A DNA stretch of 64,000 nucleotides, from NCBI GenBank assembly GCA_964371615.1, contig CAYJMS010000003.1, positions 1-64,000 on the forward strand, given 5' to 3'. The DNA is from SpSt-333 sp964371615 (GTDB taxonomy: Bacteria; Bacteroidota; Ignavibacteria; UBA10030; UBA8401). The stretch's first letter is position 1; each line of letters starts with the position of its first letter. Below, piece after piece: positions 23,486 to 33,324 of this stretch. The translations under genes and the position numbers were made by a program. The notes under the pieces are model-generated. The model saw only the letters and a list, made by a program, of their open reading frames with translations, was not told where the DNA came from and did no database searches.

Positions 23486-24334
23486 CTATCGGTCATTGGT
23501 ATCGGACGGCAGCGGATACCGCATCAGTGTTTGAACCGTATCGGAGATCATCAATGCAAAGCGGGCATCACTGAGCAGATCGGAAAGCGCAATCTCTGCG
23601 CCGTTGATCGATGCCATGCGGTGCACCAGCCGTATTCCGTGGCTGTAATCGGCGTACGTTTCGCCATGGCCGTTGTATGCCGGTTGTATCGGCACACTGT
23701 TTAGCCGATGCCAGCCGTAAATTACCACCGGCTTCGGGACTCTTTGTTTTAATTGGGAGCGGATTTTCTGATCGATCACCACATCTTTCTTTGTTCCCCC
23801 AACAAGCACGCCGAGAGGAAATGTTCCCAGCAGCGGCCGCCGGAGAGACCGGACGGAATCATTATGTTGAATGAATCTCGGCATTTTGTCCATCTCTGCA
23901 TCCGGCGGAATCGGCTGCGGCGGGAGTTTCACATCGGCAGCGGCATAGATCTGATCGACCATTGTCGCGGTGGGAAGCATACAGCCCGTCAGATCGGCGA
24001 TTCGCTGCGCCAACAACGGCGTCATCGGCATCAAGACATGATCGCTGTCCGAACCAAGGGAGAGATAATCCGGCGTAACGAAGTACCGGAGCGAGTATAT
24101 TGTTCCGTCGATTGTGTCGATGATCGTCACCGGAACCAATGTGCGGAGAAATTCCGGCACGTTTCCTTCGGAGACCTGGCGGAATATCTCTTCCTCTCTC
24201 TCCTCCCGGAGAAGAGAAACAAGCATCGACGCGATGCGGCTTCCTTCCGGCGATGTCGATTGCCGCGGCGGAAGATCCAGCCATTGCGATTCCGCGCAAG
24301 AGATGATGATCAGGATGCAAAAAAGTATTTTCAT
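23486..24334 (-). CDS. secreted protein, unknown function
   Basis: The protein has 282 residues from ATG 24334 (the upstream extension is not plausible as coding and crosses a terminator). Signal peptide: MKILFCILIIISCAES. Features include LTGCMLPTATMVDQIY and GETYADYSHGIRLVHRMASING near the C-terminus, with conserved-looking His/Tyr/Asp residues, but I cannot name the family. It is the first gene of a two-gene unit with the PQQ-type dehydrogenase, so a related periplasmic role is possible. Confidence 0.72.
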   Translation of the reverse strand: MKILFCILIIISCAESQWLDLPPRQSTSPEGSRIASMLVSLLREEREEEIFRQVSEGNVPEFLRTLVPVTIIDTIDGTIYSLRYFVTPDYLSLGSDSDHVLMPMTPLLAQRIADLTGCMLPTATMVDQIYAAADVKLPPQPIPPDAEMDKMPRFIQHNDSVRSLRRPLLGTFPLGVLVGGTKKDVVIDQKIRSQLKQRVPKPVVIYGWHRLNSVPIQPAYNGHGETYADYSHGIRLVHRMASINGAEIALSDLLSDARFALMISDTVQTLMRYPLPSDTNDR

Positions 24335-24344
24335 GAAGACAAAA

Positions 24345-24381
24345 TAAAAAAAGGCGGGGACATTTGCATGTTCCCGCCTTG
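24345..24381 (-). terminator. terminator for the minus-strand lipoprotein gene
   Basis: Read on the minus strand: AAGGCGGGAACAT, loop GCAA, ATGTCCCCGCCTT and then TTTTTATTTT. It lies between the lipoprotein gene at 24585-25484 and the secreted-protein gene at 23486-24334, separating their transcripts. Confidence 0.8.
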
Positions 24382-24455
24382 TAATAAAACGTCTGCGTAT
24401 CAACTGATTCGGCAGAGATCTATTTTTGACTAGAACTCCGCTAAAAAGAATAAAA

Positions 24456-24548
24456 ATTGTCACCCCGAGCGTAGACGAGGGGTGACAATTCAGGGGAAAT
24501 CATGCCTCGACGCAGTTTATCCGCCGAAGGCGGACTCGGCATGACATT
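24456..24548. repeat. MITE-like dispersed palindromic repeat, copy 1
   Basis: It contains TTGTCACCCCGAGCGTAGA and GAGGGGTGACAATTC as an inverted pair, then ATCATGCCTCGACG...CTCGGCATGACA with a CCGCCGAAGGCGG centre. Near-identical copies lie at 29333-29423 and, diverged, at 49285-49436. Confidence 0.8.
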
Positions 24549-24584
24549 GTTTAGTATTTTTGAGATGGTATCTAATTACAGTAA

Positions 24585-25484
24585 TCACGGTCTGCGATAG
24601 CCGCTGCCGAGATCGCAGGTGAATTTCGGCCCGTTGCCGCCGAATGAGATGCTGCCATCACCGCCGCCAAGCGTTACGGTGAACGATCTGTCGATGGAAC
24701 GTTCCCGGTAGAGATCGCCGTTCTGGAATGTGATGGTGGCTTTAAATGTTCCCTCCAGCGTTCCGCTGACAGCCTTGCTGAAATTGCCACGCCATGTCGC
24801 AAAATTCTCACGGCCCAACCGGTATTTCGGACCCCGCACATTGGTCATCGATGTAATATTCAACGTATGGGTAAATGTCCGTTGCATATTCCTCGTGATA
24901 ATGCTGTCGATACCACTACGAACGTATGTCGTGTCAGAATTGAGCGTTACGGTATCCTTATCCAAATCGGTCACCGTCCAGGCTCCTTTGAGATCGGTAA
25001 GATGATGTTTAACCCTCGGTCCAATGAAATAACCCGAGCCGCTGACGATTTTGAACTTCATTGTATTTGCCGTGTCGGTTCCCTCGATGCGCGACTTCTG
25101 CACCGTGCCGTTTTTTTGGAATTGAAATTGATACACACGCTGGAACGAACCGCTCGTCATCATATTCGAGCGGGAACGGTCAACAGCCACCGTCCACCAT
25201 CCGGTGGTTGAATCATACGACGGAATTCCGGCCGTAACGATTTCCTCGCCGCCGGTTTTTGCCAGTGTCGCACTGAATCCGCCTCCGCCGGCAACGCTCA
25301 TCACGTCGGCATAATTATCAACCGCGCCGCCGCTTTCGTCTCCCATCGCCGCGGAAATCGATTCGGCCGCATCTTCGTACAACAGGCTCGAGTCGAGCGC
25401 CGAGACTGGATCGTCATTCTTGCATCCGGCAAGAATGAAAAACGACAGCACGATGGGTGCTATGTATTTATGGAACTGTTTCAT
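24585..25484 (-). CDS. lipoprotein, unknown function
   Basis: The 299-residue lipoprotein has the lipobox FFILAGC (Cys about 21). The linker KNDDPVSALDSSLLYEDAAESISAAMGDE is followed by a glycine-rich segment, a beta-rich repeat-like body (TVTDLDKDTVTLNSDTTYV, TFTHTLNITSM) and a C-terminal GGGDGSISFGGNGPKFTCDLGSG. No family is recognised. It is transcribed alone from the divergent 295-base gap shared with ndh. Confidence 0.68.
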   Translation of the reverse strand: MKQFHKYIAPIVLSFFILAGCKNDDPVSALDSSLLYEDAAESISAAMGDESGGAVDNYADVMSVAGGGGFSATLAKTGGEEIVTAGIPSYDSTTGWWTVAVDRSRSNMMTSGSFQRVYQFQFQKNGTVQKSRIEGTDTANTMKFKIVSGSGYFIGPRVKHHLTDLKGAWTVTDLDKDTVTLNSDTTYVRSGIDSIITRNMQRTFTHTLNITSMTNVRGPKYRLGRENFATWRGNFSKAVSGTLEGTFKATITFQNGDLYRERSIDRSFTVTLGGGDGSISFGGNGPKFTCDLGSGYRRP

Positions 25485-25778
25485 AATAACTCCTTATTGT
25501 TTGGTAGAGAAAAAATGGAAAAGTTGTCGTTCTTTCATTCTTTCTCATCTATCACAATTCTTATTGTCTTGGTACCGGAACAACCGCATGTGCCTTAATT
25601 CCATTGCGGATGTTCATAGCATGATCTTGGGTAACTTAGCAATGTGAGTCTACCCGGTTATGACATGATATATACCGAAAGAGTTTAACAAAAACCGTGA
25701 GAAAACGCACATATTGCGTGATGAAATTGAGACGAAAAAATCGTATTTTTTAGTCCGATTTAGCCAATTGTAAAGTCT

Positions 25779-27014
25779 ATGAAGAACAAAAAACAGCGAT
25801 TAATCATCCTTGGAACCGGATTTGCATCGTTCAGTCTGGTCAAATCACTCGATACGGAATTGTACGACGTCGTGGTCGTCAGTCCCAGGAATCATTTTCT
25901 CTTTACGCCGTTGCTTCCCAGCACCACGGTCGGTACAATCGAATTCCGTTCGATCATCGAACCGATACGGACGGCGAAAGAGCATATCACGTTTTATCAT
26001 GCCTATTGCACTGAAGTCGATACGGTGCGAAAGATGGTGCAGTGCAAAAATGCGCTGGATGGAAATCCGTTTGCACTCGAGTTCGATTTGCTGGTGATCG
26101 GCGTCGGCGCCATGAGCAACACGTTCGGCATTCCCGGTGTGGAACAATTCGCCCTTCCTTTGAAGGAACTTGCCGACGCCCGCGCCATCCGTCAGCGCAT
26201 CATCGAAAATTTCGAACGCGCCAGCACGCCCGGATTGCAGTTTGAAGAGCGGAAACGATTGCTGCATTTTGTTGTCGTCGGCGGCGGCCCGACCGGAGTG
26301 GAATTTGCGGCAGAACTTCACGATTTTCTGACGGAAGACCTGGTTGATTCCTATCCCGCCATGGTGCCGGATGTGGATATTACGCTGCTGGAGGCAGGAG
26401 ATGCCATTTTGAATTCGTTCGATGCGGCGCTGAGCGATTATACGGTCAGAAATTTTCAACGGCAAAAAATCTCCGTCCGTTTGCATTCTCAGGTCGCAAC
26501 GGTAAAGGAAAAGGAGTTGGAACTGAAAGACGGCTCTCATGTTCCGTACGGATTACTCGTTTGGTCCACCGGCAATACACAGACTCCGTTTGTACGATCG
26601 CTGCCGTTCGAGAAAGACCTTGCCTCGCGGATCGTGACCGATGAATATTTTCATGTGAAAGGGCACACAAACATTTACGCATTCGGCGACTGCGCAACAA
26701 TCGACGGACAGGCGCTTCCGGCAACGTCGCAGGTGGCGCAGCAGGAAGGCCGGTACCTTGCACGATCGTTCAATGCGATGGCGAAAGAAAAGACCCCCGG
26801 CAAATTCATTTACAATCACTACGGCATGCTCGCTTATATCGGCAGCAACAAGGCGCTGGCGGATCTGCCACAGGTGAAGGGAAAAGGATTTTCCACCTGG
26901 ATTTTCTGGCGGTCGGCGTATATTACCAAACTGGTCAGTTTTAAAAATAAAGTGCTCGTTATTTTCGATTGGATAAAAGCGTTCGTCTTTGGAAGAGATG
27001 CCAGCAGATTTTAA
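25779..27014 (+). CDS. ndh: type II NADH dehydrogenase (NDH-2-like FAD oxidoreductase)
   Basis: The 411-residue protein has two dinucleotide-binding folds: LIILGTGFASFSLVKSL (about 8-24, FAD) and FVVVGGGPTGVEFAAEL (about 163-179, NADH), plus NIYAFGDCATIDG (about 293-305, FAD) and a C-terminal amphipathic stretch typical of NDH-2. It would transfer electrons from NADH to quinone at the inner face of the membrane without proton pumping. It begins a run ndh - NUDIX - ABC ATPase - ABC permease whose genes overlap. Confidence 0.87.
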   Translation: MKNKKQRLIILGTGFASFSLVKSLDTELYDVVVVSPRNHFLFTPLLPSTTVGTIEFRSIIEPIRTAKEHITFYHAYCTEVDTVRKMVQCKNALDGNPFALEFDLLVIGVGAMSNTFGIPGVEQFALPLKELADARAIRQRIIENFERASTPGLQFEERKRLLHFVVVGGGPTGVEFAAELHDFLTEDLVDSYPAMVPDVDITLLEAGDAILNSFDAALSDYTVRNFQRQKISVRLHSQVATVKEKELELKDGSHVPYGLLVWSTGNTQTPFVRSLPFEKDLASRIVTDEYFHVKGHTNIYAFGDCATIDGQALPATSQVAQQEGRYLARSFNAMAKEKTPGKFIYNHYGMLAYIGSNKALADLPQVKGKGFSTWIFWRSAYITKLVSFKNKVLVIFDWIKAFVFGRDASRF

Positions 27015-27573
27015 TCACATAGAATCCATTAAAAAGAGGATATCGGCGCACCGGCCGATGACGCTTCACGATGATTCGCACCGGCGGGCTTGTGTTCTTG
27101 TTCCGCTCGTACTGCACAACGGAACGCTGCATCTGCTGCTCACCAAGCGGACCGACCGCGTGGAGCATCATAAAGGACAGATCTCGTTTCCCGGCGGTAT
27201 GGTGGACGAAACCGACAGATCGCCGGATCATACCGCACTGCGCGAATTGGAAGAGGAACTCGGCATCCCTCCTTCTTTCGTCGAACTGCTCGGCACGTTG
27301 AGCGACATACAGATACCGACCGGATTCATCGTTACACCGCTGGTGGGATATATCCGCTCTCTCGAGGCAATGACGATCAACAGTGCCGAAGTTGCCGAAG
27401 CACTGCTGGTACCGTTCGAAAAATTCTTCGATCCCACCCTTTGCCATGAAGAAATACGGCTGCTCAAAGGGACGAACCGACGCATTCATGTGTACGATGT
27501 CTGGAAGGAACCGGTCTGGGGTGCGACGGCGCATATCATCAAACAATTGACCGATATAATGGAACTATCGTGA
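26998..27573 (+). CDS. NUDIX hydrolase (CoA pyrophosphatase NudL-like)
   Basis: About 191 residues from ATG 26998; TTG 26989 would add three. Both starts overlap the end of ndh. The NUDIX box is GGMVDETDRSPDHTALRELEEELG (GX5EX7REUXEEXGU satisfied), preceded by KGQISFPGG, as in CoA/NADH pyrophosphatases of the NudL group. It probably cleaves CoA or a related dinucleotide into phosphopantetheine and nucleotide. Its stop TGA overlaps the GTG start of the ABC ATPase gene. Confidence 0.86.
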   Translation: MPADFNHIESIKKRISAHRPMTLHDDSHRRACVLVPLVLHNGTLHLLLTKRTDRVEHHKGQISFPGGMVDETDRSPDHTALRELEEELGIPPSFVELLGTLSDIQIPTGFIVTPLVGYIRSLEAMTINSAEVAEALLVPFEKFFDPTLCHEEIRLLKGTNRRIHVYDVWKEPVWGATAHIIKQLTDIMELS

Positions 27574-28526
27574 ACCAATCCGCCATTTCCGTTAAAAATC
27601 TTGTGAAAGAATATTCCGGCAAGGGATTGGCGCCGTTCCGCGCCGTGGACGGGATTTCGTTTGACGTAATAAAAGGAGAGATCTTCGGATTGCTCGGACC
27701 AAACGGCGCAGGGAAATCGACCACGATCAAGATTCTGACAACGTTGATTCCGCCGACATCCGGCATTGCGACAGTGAATGACTTTGATGTTGTGACACAC
27801 TCGACCGACGTTCGCAAAAACATCTGCGTGGTGATACAGGAGAATGCCGTCGATACGTATCTGACCGTGAAGAATAATTTTCTGACATTCGGCAAATTTC
27901 ACGGGCTCACGCGCAACGAGACGGAAATGCGGTCAGCACGCGTCATAGAACTATTCGGATTGAAAGAGATACTGCCGCAGCGCGCCATGGACTTGAGCGG
28001 CGGCATGAAACGGCGGCTGCAGGTCGCCAAAATGTTCTTCATCGACAAACCAATTGTTTTTCTGGACGAGGCAACGACGGGAATGGATACGTTCAACAAG
28101 CGGGCTACCATCGCCGCCATTAAGGAAGAATCCCGCCGCGGCAGGACGATTGTTTTAACGACACACATGCTGGACGAAGCGGAGGAACTGTGCGATTCCA
28201 TCGCCATCATCAATCACGGCAGAATCATTGCCGGCGGGACCACCGGTGACGTAAAGAAGATGGGGTTGGCGATGTATTCCCTCTCACTGAAAGTAAAACA
28301 ACTGACAAAACCATTACGGAAATTTTTGGATGATCTGCATCCCTCCAAGATGGAAATCATCGGCAACGACATCGACATGACCGTGCGAAGTCATACCGAA
28401 GCAATGAAGGTGCTCTCTCTGTTTCAATCAAAAAGAATGCTGCTCAATTTCGAAATGTCTTCTGCCTCTCTGGAGGATGTCTTTGTCACACTTCTGGAAC
28501 AGCGGCAACCGGAGGAAAGAGAATGA
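27570..28526 (+). CDS. ABC transporter ATP-binding protein (DrrA/ABC-2 type)
   Basis: The 318-residue protein has Walker A GPNGAGKST (43-51), a signature LSGGMKRRLQVAKM (about 142), Walker B IVFLDEATTG, an H-loop TTHMLDEAEELCD, and the C-terminal extension typical of DrrA/NodI-like ATPases. It starts with GTG overlapping the NUDIX stop, and its last codons overlap the permease ATG by 4 bases. Together they form an ABC-2 exporter of unknown substrate (drug, lipid or polysaccharide). Confidence 0.92.
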   Translation: MNQSAISVKNLVKEYSGKGLAPFRAVDGISFDVIKGEIFGLLGPNGAGKSTTIKILTTLIPPTSGIATVNDFDVVTHSTDVRKNICVVIQENAVDTYLTVKNNFLTFGKFHGLTRNETEMRSARVIELFGLKEILPQRAMDLSGGMKRRLQVAKMFFIDKPIVFLDEATTGMDTFNKRATIAAIKEESRRGRTIVLTTHMLDEAEELCDSIAIINHGRIIAGGTTGDVKKMGLAMYSLSLKVKQLTKPLRKFLDDLHPSKMEIIGNDIDMTVRSHTEAMKVLSLFQSKRMLLNFEMSSASLEDVFVTLLEQRQPEERE

Positions 28527-29284
28527 AGAACATTATTGCCGTCGTGTACCGGGATGCTCTCATTCGTCTCACCAGTCTCACATGGTTTTTCTTTGACCTT
28601 GCGGTTCCGCTCCTGTATTTATTGATGTTCGGCGTCGGTTTCGACAAGGCGGTCGGCATGGGGATGATGACCTCCGGCACCGCCGTCAGTTACAATCATT
28701 TCTTCCTTGCCGGCGTATTGTCGATGGCCTGTTTCGGCAGCGCGATCAATCAGGCGTACGGATTCTTTCATGACCGTGAGACGGGGATTTTTTATGAGTT
28801 CATGACCTACCCGATGACGCGGGGGGAATACCTGCTGGGGAAAGTTCTTTTTCAATGCCTGATGTCGGTGGTGCAGGCGGTGCTGACACTGGCAGCGGCG
28901 ATTGTGCTGCTTGATATTCCCGTGCGAATCGATCTGCTCCCGTTCACGATCCTTGGAGTGATTATCGGCATTGCGGGGTGGTTTTTTGCACTGTCGATGT
29001 TTGCGTTCCGGATCAAGCGGAACGACACGTTCAACACATTCATCAACGTTGCATATTTTGTTCTGATGTTCGTCAGCAGCATGTTCTATCCGCTCGATTC
29101 GGTTCCCGCATGGCTGCGCTATGCAGCGTACGCCAATCCGCTGACCTGGCATACCGATGCATTGAGATATTTCACGATCGGTGTGGGGGATCTTTCTATG
29201 GTGGTCTTGGAGATGACCGGATTCACACTCTTTCTTGTTGCGGCATTCGCTGTTTCTGTGCGGACATTGAAGAGGGCTGCGTGA
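28523..29284 (+). CDS. ABC-2 type transporter permease
   Basis: The 253-residue membrane protein has six hydrophobic segments and the ABC-2 signature region RETGIFYEFMTYPMTRGEYLLGKVL (about 88-112), then MFYPLDSVPAWLRYAAYANPLTWHTDALRY (about 188-217) before the last helix. It pairs with the ATPase directly upstream (ATGA overlap). Confidence 0.9.
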   Translation: MKNIIAVVYRDALIRLTSLTWFFFDLAVPLLYLLMFGVGFDKAVGMGMMTSGTAVSYNHFFLAGVLSMACFGSAINQAYGFFHDRETGIFYEFMTYPMTRGEYLLGKVLFQCLMSVVQAVLTLAAAIVLLDIPVRIDLLPFTILGVIIGIAGWFFALSMFAFRIKRNDTFNTFINVAYFVLMFVSSMFYPLDSVPAWLRYAAYANPLTWHTDALRYFTIGVGDLSMVVLEMTGFTLFLVAAFAVSVRTLKRAA

Positions 29285-29332
29285 GGTCTGATCGGTGATA
29301 TTGTGATTTGAGTGTATATCAAATACTAAAGA

Positions 29333-29423
29333 TTGTCGCCCCGAGCGTAGACGAGGGGTGACAATTCGGAGAAAATCATGCCTCGACGCAGTTTATCCGC
29401 CGAAGGCGGACTCGGCATGACAT
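29333..29423. repeat. MITE-like dispersed palindromic repeat, copy 2
   Basis: It is nearly identical to 24456-24548, including GAGCGTAGACGAGGGGTGAC, the CCGCCGAAGGCGG centre and CTCGGCATGACATTG. It lies downstream of the ABC permease gene. Confidence 0.8.
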
Positions 29424-29467
29424 TGAACTTGTATTTTTGTGTTGACCTCTACGTAAATTCCAAAAAT

Positions 29468-29953
29468 TTATCCCCCGTACAATTCTCTCGAACCTACTTT
29501 CACTCCCATCATTTTCAGATACATAAACAATTCCGCTTTGTGATTCAGGTGATGCGCCACGGTAAACAATGCGTACCGCCATTTCTCCTGCGAACCAAAT
29601 TGCGGCGTGTCGACCGAGGCGGTGAGAAATTCATTTTCGCTCATCGTGCGAAAGACATTATAGAAATATTCCGCATTCTCTTTATAGAGAGCGATCGCCT
29701 GCTCCGTCGTTGCCGTCTCCACCCTCCGATTGGCGAGAAAGATATGCCGGAGCGACGGGAGCGCCCATTCGTTCTTCGCAATCCCGTCCGCATTAAACCG
29801 GAGCGCCTGCGCCATGTGCATCATCAATTGACCGCAGGAAAACGATTCCGGTGTCGGTTTCCATTCGATCTTGTCCGGCGGTACCAGAGCGAACAACGGT
29901 TCGGTCGGCCGAAGCATCTGCTCGGCATAGGAGATAAATTGTAATGGCGTCAT
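29468..29953 (-). CDS. DinB-family metal-dependent protein
   Basis: The 161-residue protein is a four-helix DinB fold. The expected metal-binding histidines are visible: HMAQALRF (about 50) and AHHLNHKAELFMYLKMMG (about 133-150). DinB-like proteins often act as thiol-dependent transferases or hydrolases; the substrate is unknown. It is a single gene convergent with the ABC operon. Confidence 0.85.
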   Translation of the reverse strand: MTPLQFISYAEQMLRPTEPLFALVPPDKIEWKPTPESFSCGQLMMHMAQALRFNADGIAKNEWALPSLRHIFLANRRVETATTEQAIALYKENAEYFYNVFRTMSENEFLTASVDTPQFGSQEKWRYALFTVAHHLNHKAELFMYLKMMGVKVGSRELYGG

Positions 29954-29980
29954 TGTGATCCTTTTTGTTCAGTAAAAACG

Positions 29981-30163
29981 CTATCCTTCGAATTCCGCAT
30001 CAATAACAATATGCTCCCCCTCAATCCGGATTGTCAGCACATTCGGGCGGCAGCAGACCGCGCAATCCTCGGTCAAAACCTGATGCGTTCCCCCTTCCGG
30101 ATCGACAAACAGGTCGTTTTCCTCCCCGCAAAAAGCGCACAAAAATGATTGCTGCAGTTCCAT
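29981..30163 (-). CDS. CPXCG-family small cysteine-rich protein
   Basis: The 60-residue protein starts at ATG 30163; a longer open frame upstream is not plausible. It has CAFCGEENDLFVDPEGGTHQVLTEDCAVCCRPN, the paired Cys knuckles of CPXCG-motif proteins (here CAFC instead of CPxC), likely a zinc ribbon. Family members are widespread in Bacteroidota and Proteobacteria with unknown function. It lies 27 bases upstream of the DinB gene in the same direction, so probably cotranscribed. Confidence 0.8.
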   Translation of the reverse strand: MELQQSFLCAFCGEENDLFVDPEGGTHQVLTEDCAVCCRPNVLTIRIEGEHIVIDAEFEG

Positions 30164-30324
30164 GGAACAAAATAGTAATTGGGTCGTCGAAAAACCAGTC
30201 AAAGCGAACGCGGCGGGGGGTATTCGGAAATCGTTGCTTGTAACCCCTAATTTCATTATTTTTATACACTTACAACGATTTTTTTGGTCCGATTTGTTTA
30301 ACAAACTATAGGGAGATTTTTTGT

Positions 30325-32412
30325 ATGCGTTTGATGAACTCAAAGACATTGTTGAACACCATTCCGTTTCTCCTTTTAACGGCGGGAATAATCGGTTGCA
30401 GCGGCGCCTATGTGGCCGATGTTGCCGGTGAAAAGATCTCCGTTGCCGATTTTGAGCAAGTCTATGCGAAAAACAACGGCGGTTGGGATGCAGCGGCAAA
30501 GACATCGCTGGAAGAGAAACAAAAATTCCTCGATCTGTACGTGAAATTCCGATTAAAAGTGAAAGAAGCATACGCCAAAGGATACGATAAAGATCCGGAA
30601 TTGCAACGCGAACTTGCCGACTATCGGAAAAACCTCGGTATCTCGTACATGCTCGACCAGGAGATTACCGGACCGGCGATTGAGCAGATGTACAAGCGCC
30701 GTTCGGAAGAGCGTCGTGCCAGCCATATCCTTATCCGATTGGGCGAGAATCCTTCCCCCGAAGACACATTGAAAGCATACAACACGATTATTGCACTCCT
30801 CGATTCTATTAAAAAGGGAACCAGCTTCGAATCGGTCGCCCGAAACAATTCGCAGGATCCTTCCGCGCAGTACAACGGAGGCGATCTGTACTATTTCACC
30901 TCCGGAACGATGGTGCCGGAATTTGAAGATGCGATCTTCACGCTGAAGGTCGGAGAATTAAGCTGGGTCCGCACGCAATTCGGATACCACGTCGTAAAAG
31001 TAACCGACATCCAGAAAAATCAGGGAAGCGTCCACGTCAGCCACATCATGAAGCGCCTCTCGCCGCAGCCGACACCGGAAGATTCGGCGAAAGCAGCGGA
31101 AGAATTGCTTGCAGTGCGCGATTCGATTTTAAAAGGGGGCGACTTCGCCGAATTCGCACGGACAATGTCCGACGATACATTCAGCGGACAGCGCGGCGGC
31201 GATCTGGGATTTGTCGATCGCGGACGGACCGTGCGGGAATTCGACGACGTGATGTTTAAGATGAAGGACGGAGAACTTTCCGGCATCGTGAAGACGCAGT
31301 TCGGCCTGCATCTGGTGAAGCGTCATGAAACGCGCGGCGTTGCACCGTTCAACGAGATCGAACAATCGCTCCGGACCGAATATCAACGCAGCCGGTTCCA
31401 GTATGATTACGACAGAATGATCCAGAAGATCAAAAACACCTATCAATTCGCACGGAATGAATCGGCATTGAATGCATTCGCCGTCGCGGTCGATACCACC
31501 AAGACTACTGCCGACGCGCAATGGGACAGCAGCATCACTGCCTCCGTCCGCGATCAAGTGCTCTTTACCTACGGCACCGTGAAAACAACCGTCGGCACCG
31601 TCATCGGTCAGGTAAACGAGATTTCCGAACTGCGGGCGCTGCCGCTGAAAAATCCACAATCAATCGAGACGATCGCCGACAAGATCGGAACGAATTTGAT
31701 CGCGGAATATCATGCGCGTCAGATGGAAGGAAAATTTCCCGACTTCGCCCGCACGATGAAAGAATATGAGGACGGTATCCTGTTGTTCAAAGCTGAGCAG
31801 GAGCATGTTTGGAACAAAGTGCAGCCGACCGATTCCGCATTGCGGTCGTATCATGCGGCACACAGTTCGATGTATACATGGCCGGACAGAATCAATATTC
31901 AGGAAATTCATGTTAAAACCGACAGTGTGGCAAAACTGGTGCTGAAATCGCTGAACGGATACACGGTCGATTCGCTCGTGGCAAAAAAGAAACGGACCCG
32001 GTCGCGCACGCCGCAATTCGATACGCTGAAGATTGCCGTCGCACCGATCTCGTTCGATTCCGCCGCAGCGCTTTACAATACCCGCGGAACGACCAAAGAC
32101 ACCCGCGGCGTTTGGGGACTGGTCCCCGTCACGACCAACGATCTGACCAGCCGCGGCTGGCATTTGGCGGCGAGGGATTCCCTGCAGTATTTCCCGTTTG
32201 AGGGAGGATTCTCGTTTACAAAAGTGATCGAAAAAGATCCGGCCCGCGAAAAGACATTTGAAGAGGCGCAATCCGAAGTTTCCGGTGCATTTCAGGAATA
32301 TGAAACTAAACGGTTGAGCGACGGATGGTACGAAACATTGAAGGCGAAATATCCGGTGGTGCTCAACGCCGAGGGATTACAGAAAACATTTACATCGGCT
32401 CCGAAGCAGTGA
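30325..32412 (+). CDS. lipoprotein parvulin-type peptidylprolyl isomerase with two PPIase domains
   Basis: The 695-residue protein has a lipobox (LTAGIIGC, Cys 25), a SurA-like N-terminal helical domain with VADFEQVYAK, and two parvulin domains: about 131-235 (RRASHILIRLGENPS...GGDLYYFTSGTMVPEFEDAIF) and about 238-340 (VHVSHIMKRLSPQP...GGDLGFVDRGRTVREFDDVMF). A long C-terminal region follows. It should act as a membrane-anchored periplasmic chaperone for outer-membrane proteins. It leads a run of three related genes (22- and 3-base gaps). Confidence 0.88.
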   Translation: MRLMNSKTLLNTIPFLLLTAGIIGCSGAYVADVAGEKISVADFEQVYAKNNGGWDAAAKTSLEEKQKFLDLYVKFRLKVKEAYAKGYDKDPELQRELADYRKNLGISYMLDQEITGPAIEQMYKRRSEERRASHILIRLGENPSPEDTLKAYNTIIALLDSIKKGTSFESVARNNSQDPSAQYNGGDLYYFTSGTMVPEFEDAIFTLKVGELSWVRTQFGYHVVKVTDIQKNQGSVHVSHIMKRLSPQPTPEDSAKAAEELLAVRDSILKGGDFAEFARTMSDDTFSGQRGGDLGFVDRGRTVREFDDVMFKMKDGELSGIVKTQFGLHLVKRHETRGVAPFNEIEQSLRTEYQRSRFQYDYDRMIQKIKNTYQFARNESALNAFAVAVDTTKTTADAQWDSSITASVRDQVLFTYGTVKTTVGTVIGQVNEISELRALPLKNPQSIETIADKIGTNLIAEYHARQMEGKFPDFARTMKEYEDGILLFKAEQEHVWNKVQPTDSALRSYHAAHSSMYTWPDRINIQEIHVKTDSVAKLVLKSLNGYTVDSLVAKKKRTRSRTPQFDTLKIAVAPISFDSAAALYNTRGTTKDTRGVWGLVPVTTNDLTSRGWHLAARDSLQYFPFEGGFSFTKVIEKDPAREKTFEEAQSEVSGAFQEYETKRLSDGWYETLKAKYPVVLNAEGLQKTFTSAPKQ

Positions 32413-32433
32413 GGCAGAACGACTAACCGATCC

Positions 32434-33321
32434 ATGAAACATTCTCCCGACATCAAGGAAAGCGTTCACGGACGCTTTCCTTTCTTTTTTTTGCTGGCAG
32501 CGGTTCTGGCCCTATGGGGCTGCGAACAGAGCCAGCCGGCGGGCCGCGTGGTGGCGCGGGTAAACAACTCCGTGCTCACGATGGAAATGATTCGCGAGCG
32601 GGTCGATTCCAACCGCGTTTTAAATGAGACCGATATCCGTCAGTTCGTCAACCGGTGGATCACCAACGAACTGCTCTACCAGGAATCGCTCCAGAAAGGG
32701 ATCGAGAATACCGACGTCATCGAACGCAAGGTCGAAGAGGCACGGAAGCAATTGTCGATCGCGGAACTATTGGAGCAGGAAGTCTATGCGGCGGCGGAGC
32801 GGTCGATCCAGAACAGCGAAGTGGCGGCGTATTACCAATCGCACAGCAGCGAGTATATGCTGAGCGACGATCTCGTCCGGCTGTCGGTCATCATCTTCAA
32901 CACAAACGCGGCGGCATCTCGATTCCGTTCATCCGCGCTCGGCGAAACCGGATGGGATGAGAGCGTCAGAATATTCCACGAGGATAACGGTAACGGCGTC
33001 GTTTCGTATTCCGACTCGCTCTTCTTTACGCAGCCGTCGCTCTATCCCCCGGAACTCTGGAAAGTCGCAACGGCGCTCGGCATGTTCGAAGTGTCGTTCC
33101 CCGTCAACACGAGCATCGGATATGTGGTGATGCGTTCCCTGGGCCAGTATAAAAAGGGAACTCTTTCGCCGATCCATTACATACAAAACGATATCCGCCA
33201 CCGCCTGACGATGGAACGCCGGCAGCAGCGGTATCAGGAATATATTCAACGATTACGCACCAAACATACTGTCCAGTACATGTATACCGCGGCAGATTCC
33301 AACGCACAGGGAGGATTGTAG
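32434..33321 (+). CDS. SurA/PpiC-related lipoprotein chaperone, PPIase domain degenerate
   Basis: The 295-residue protein has the lipobox ALWGC (Cys about 30), then a SurA-N-like domain (VVARVNNSVLTMEMIRERV, FVNRWITNELLYQESLQKGI). The segment where a parvulin domain would be (about 140-240) lacks the SHILI and GGDLG hallmarks, so it is probably a chaperone without isomerase activity. It lies between two canonical PPIase genes, with the next starting three bases after its stop. Confidence 0.78.
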   Translation: MKHSPDIKESVHGRFPFFFLLAAVLALWGCEQSQPAGRVVARVNNSVLTMEMIRERVDSNRVLNETDIRQFVNRWITNELLYQESLQKGIENTDVIERKVEEARKQLSIAELLEQEVYAAAERSIQNSEVAAYYQSHSSEYMLSDDLVRLSVIIFNTNAAASRFRSSALGETGWDESVRIFHEDNGNGVVSYSDSLFFTQPSLYPPELWKVATALGMFEVSFPVNTSIGYVVMRSLGQYKKGTLSPIHYIQNDIRHRLTMERRQQRYQEYIQRLRTKHTVQYMYTAADSNAQGGL

Positions 33322-33324
33322 CGC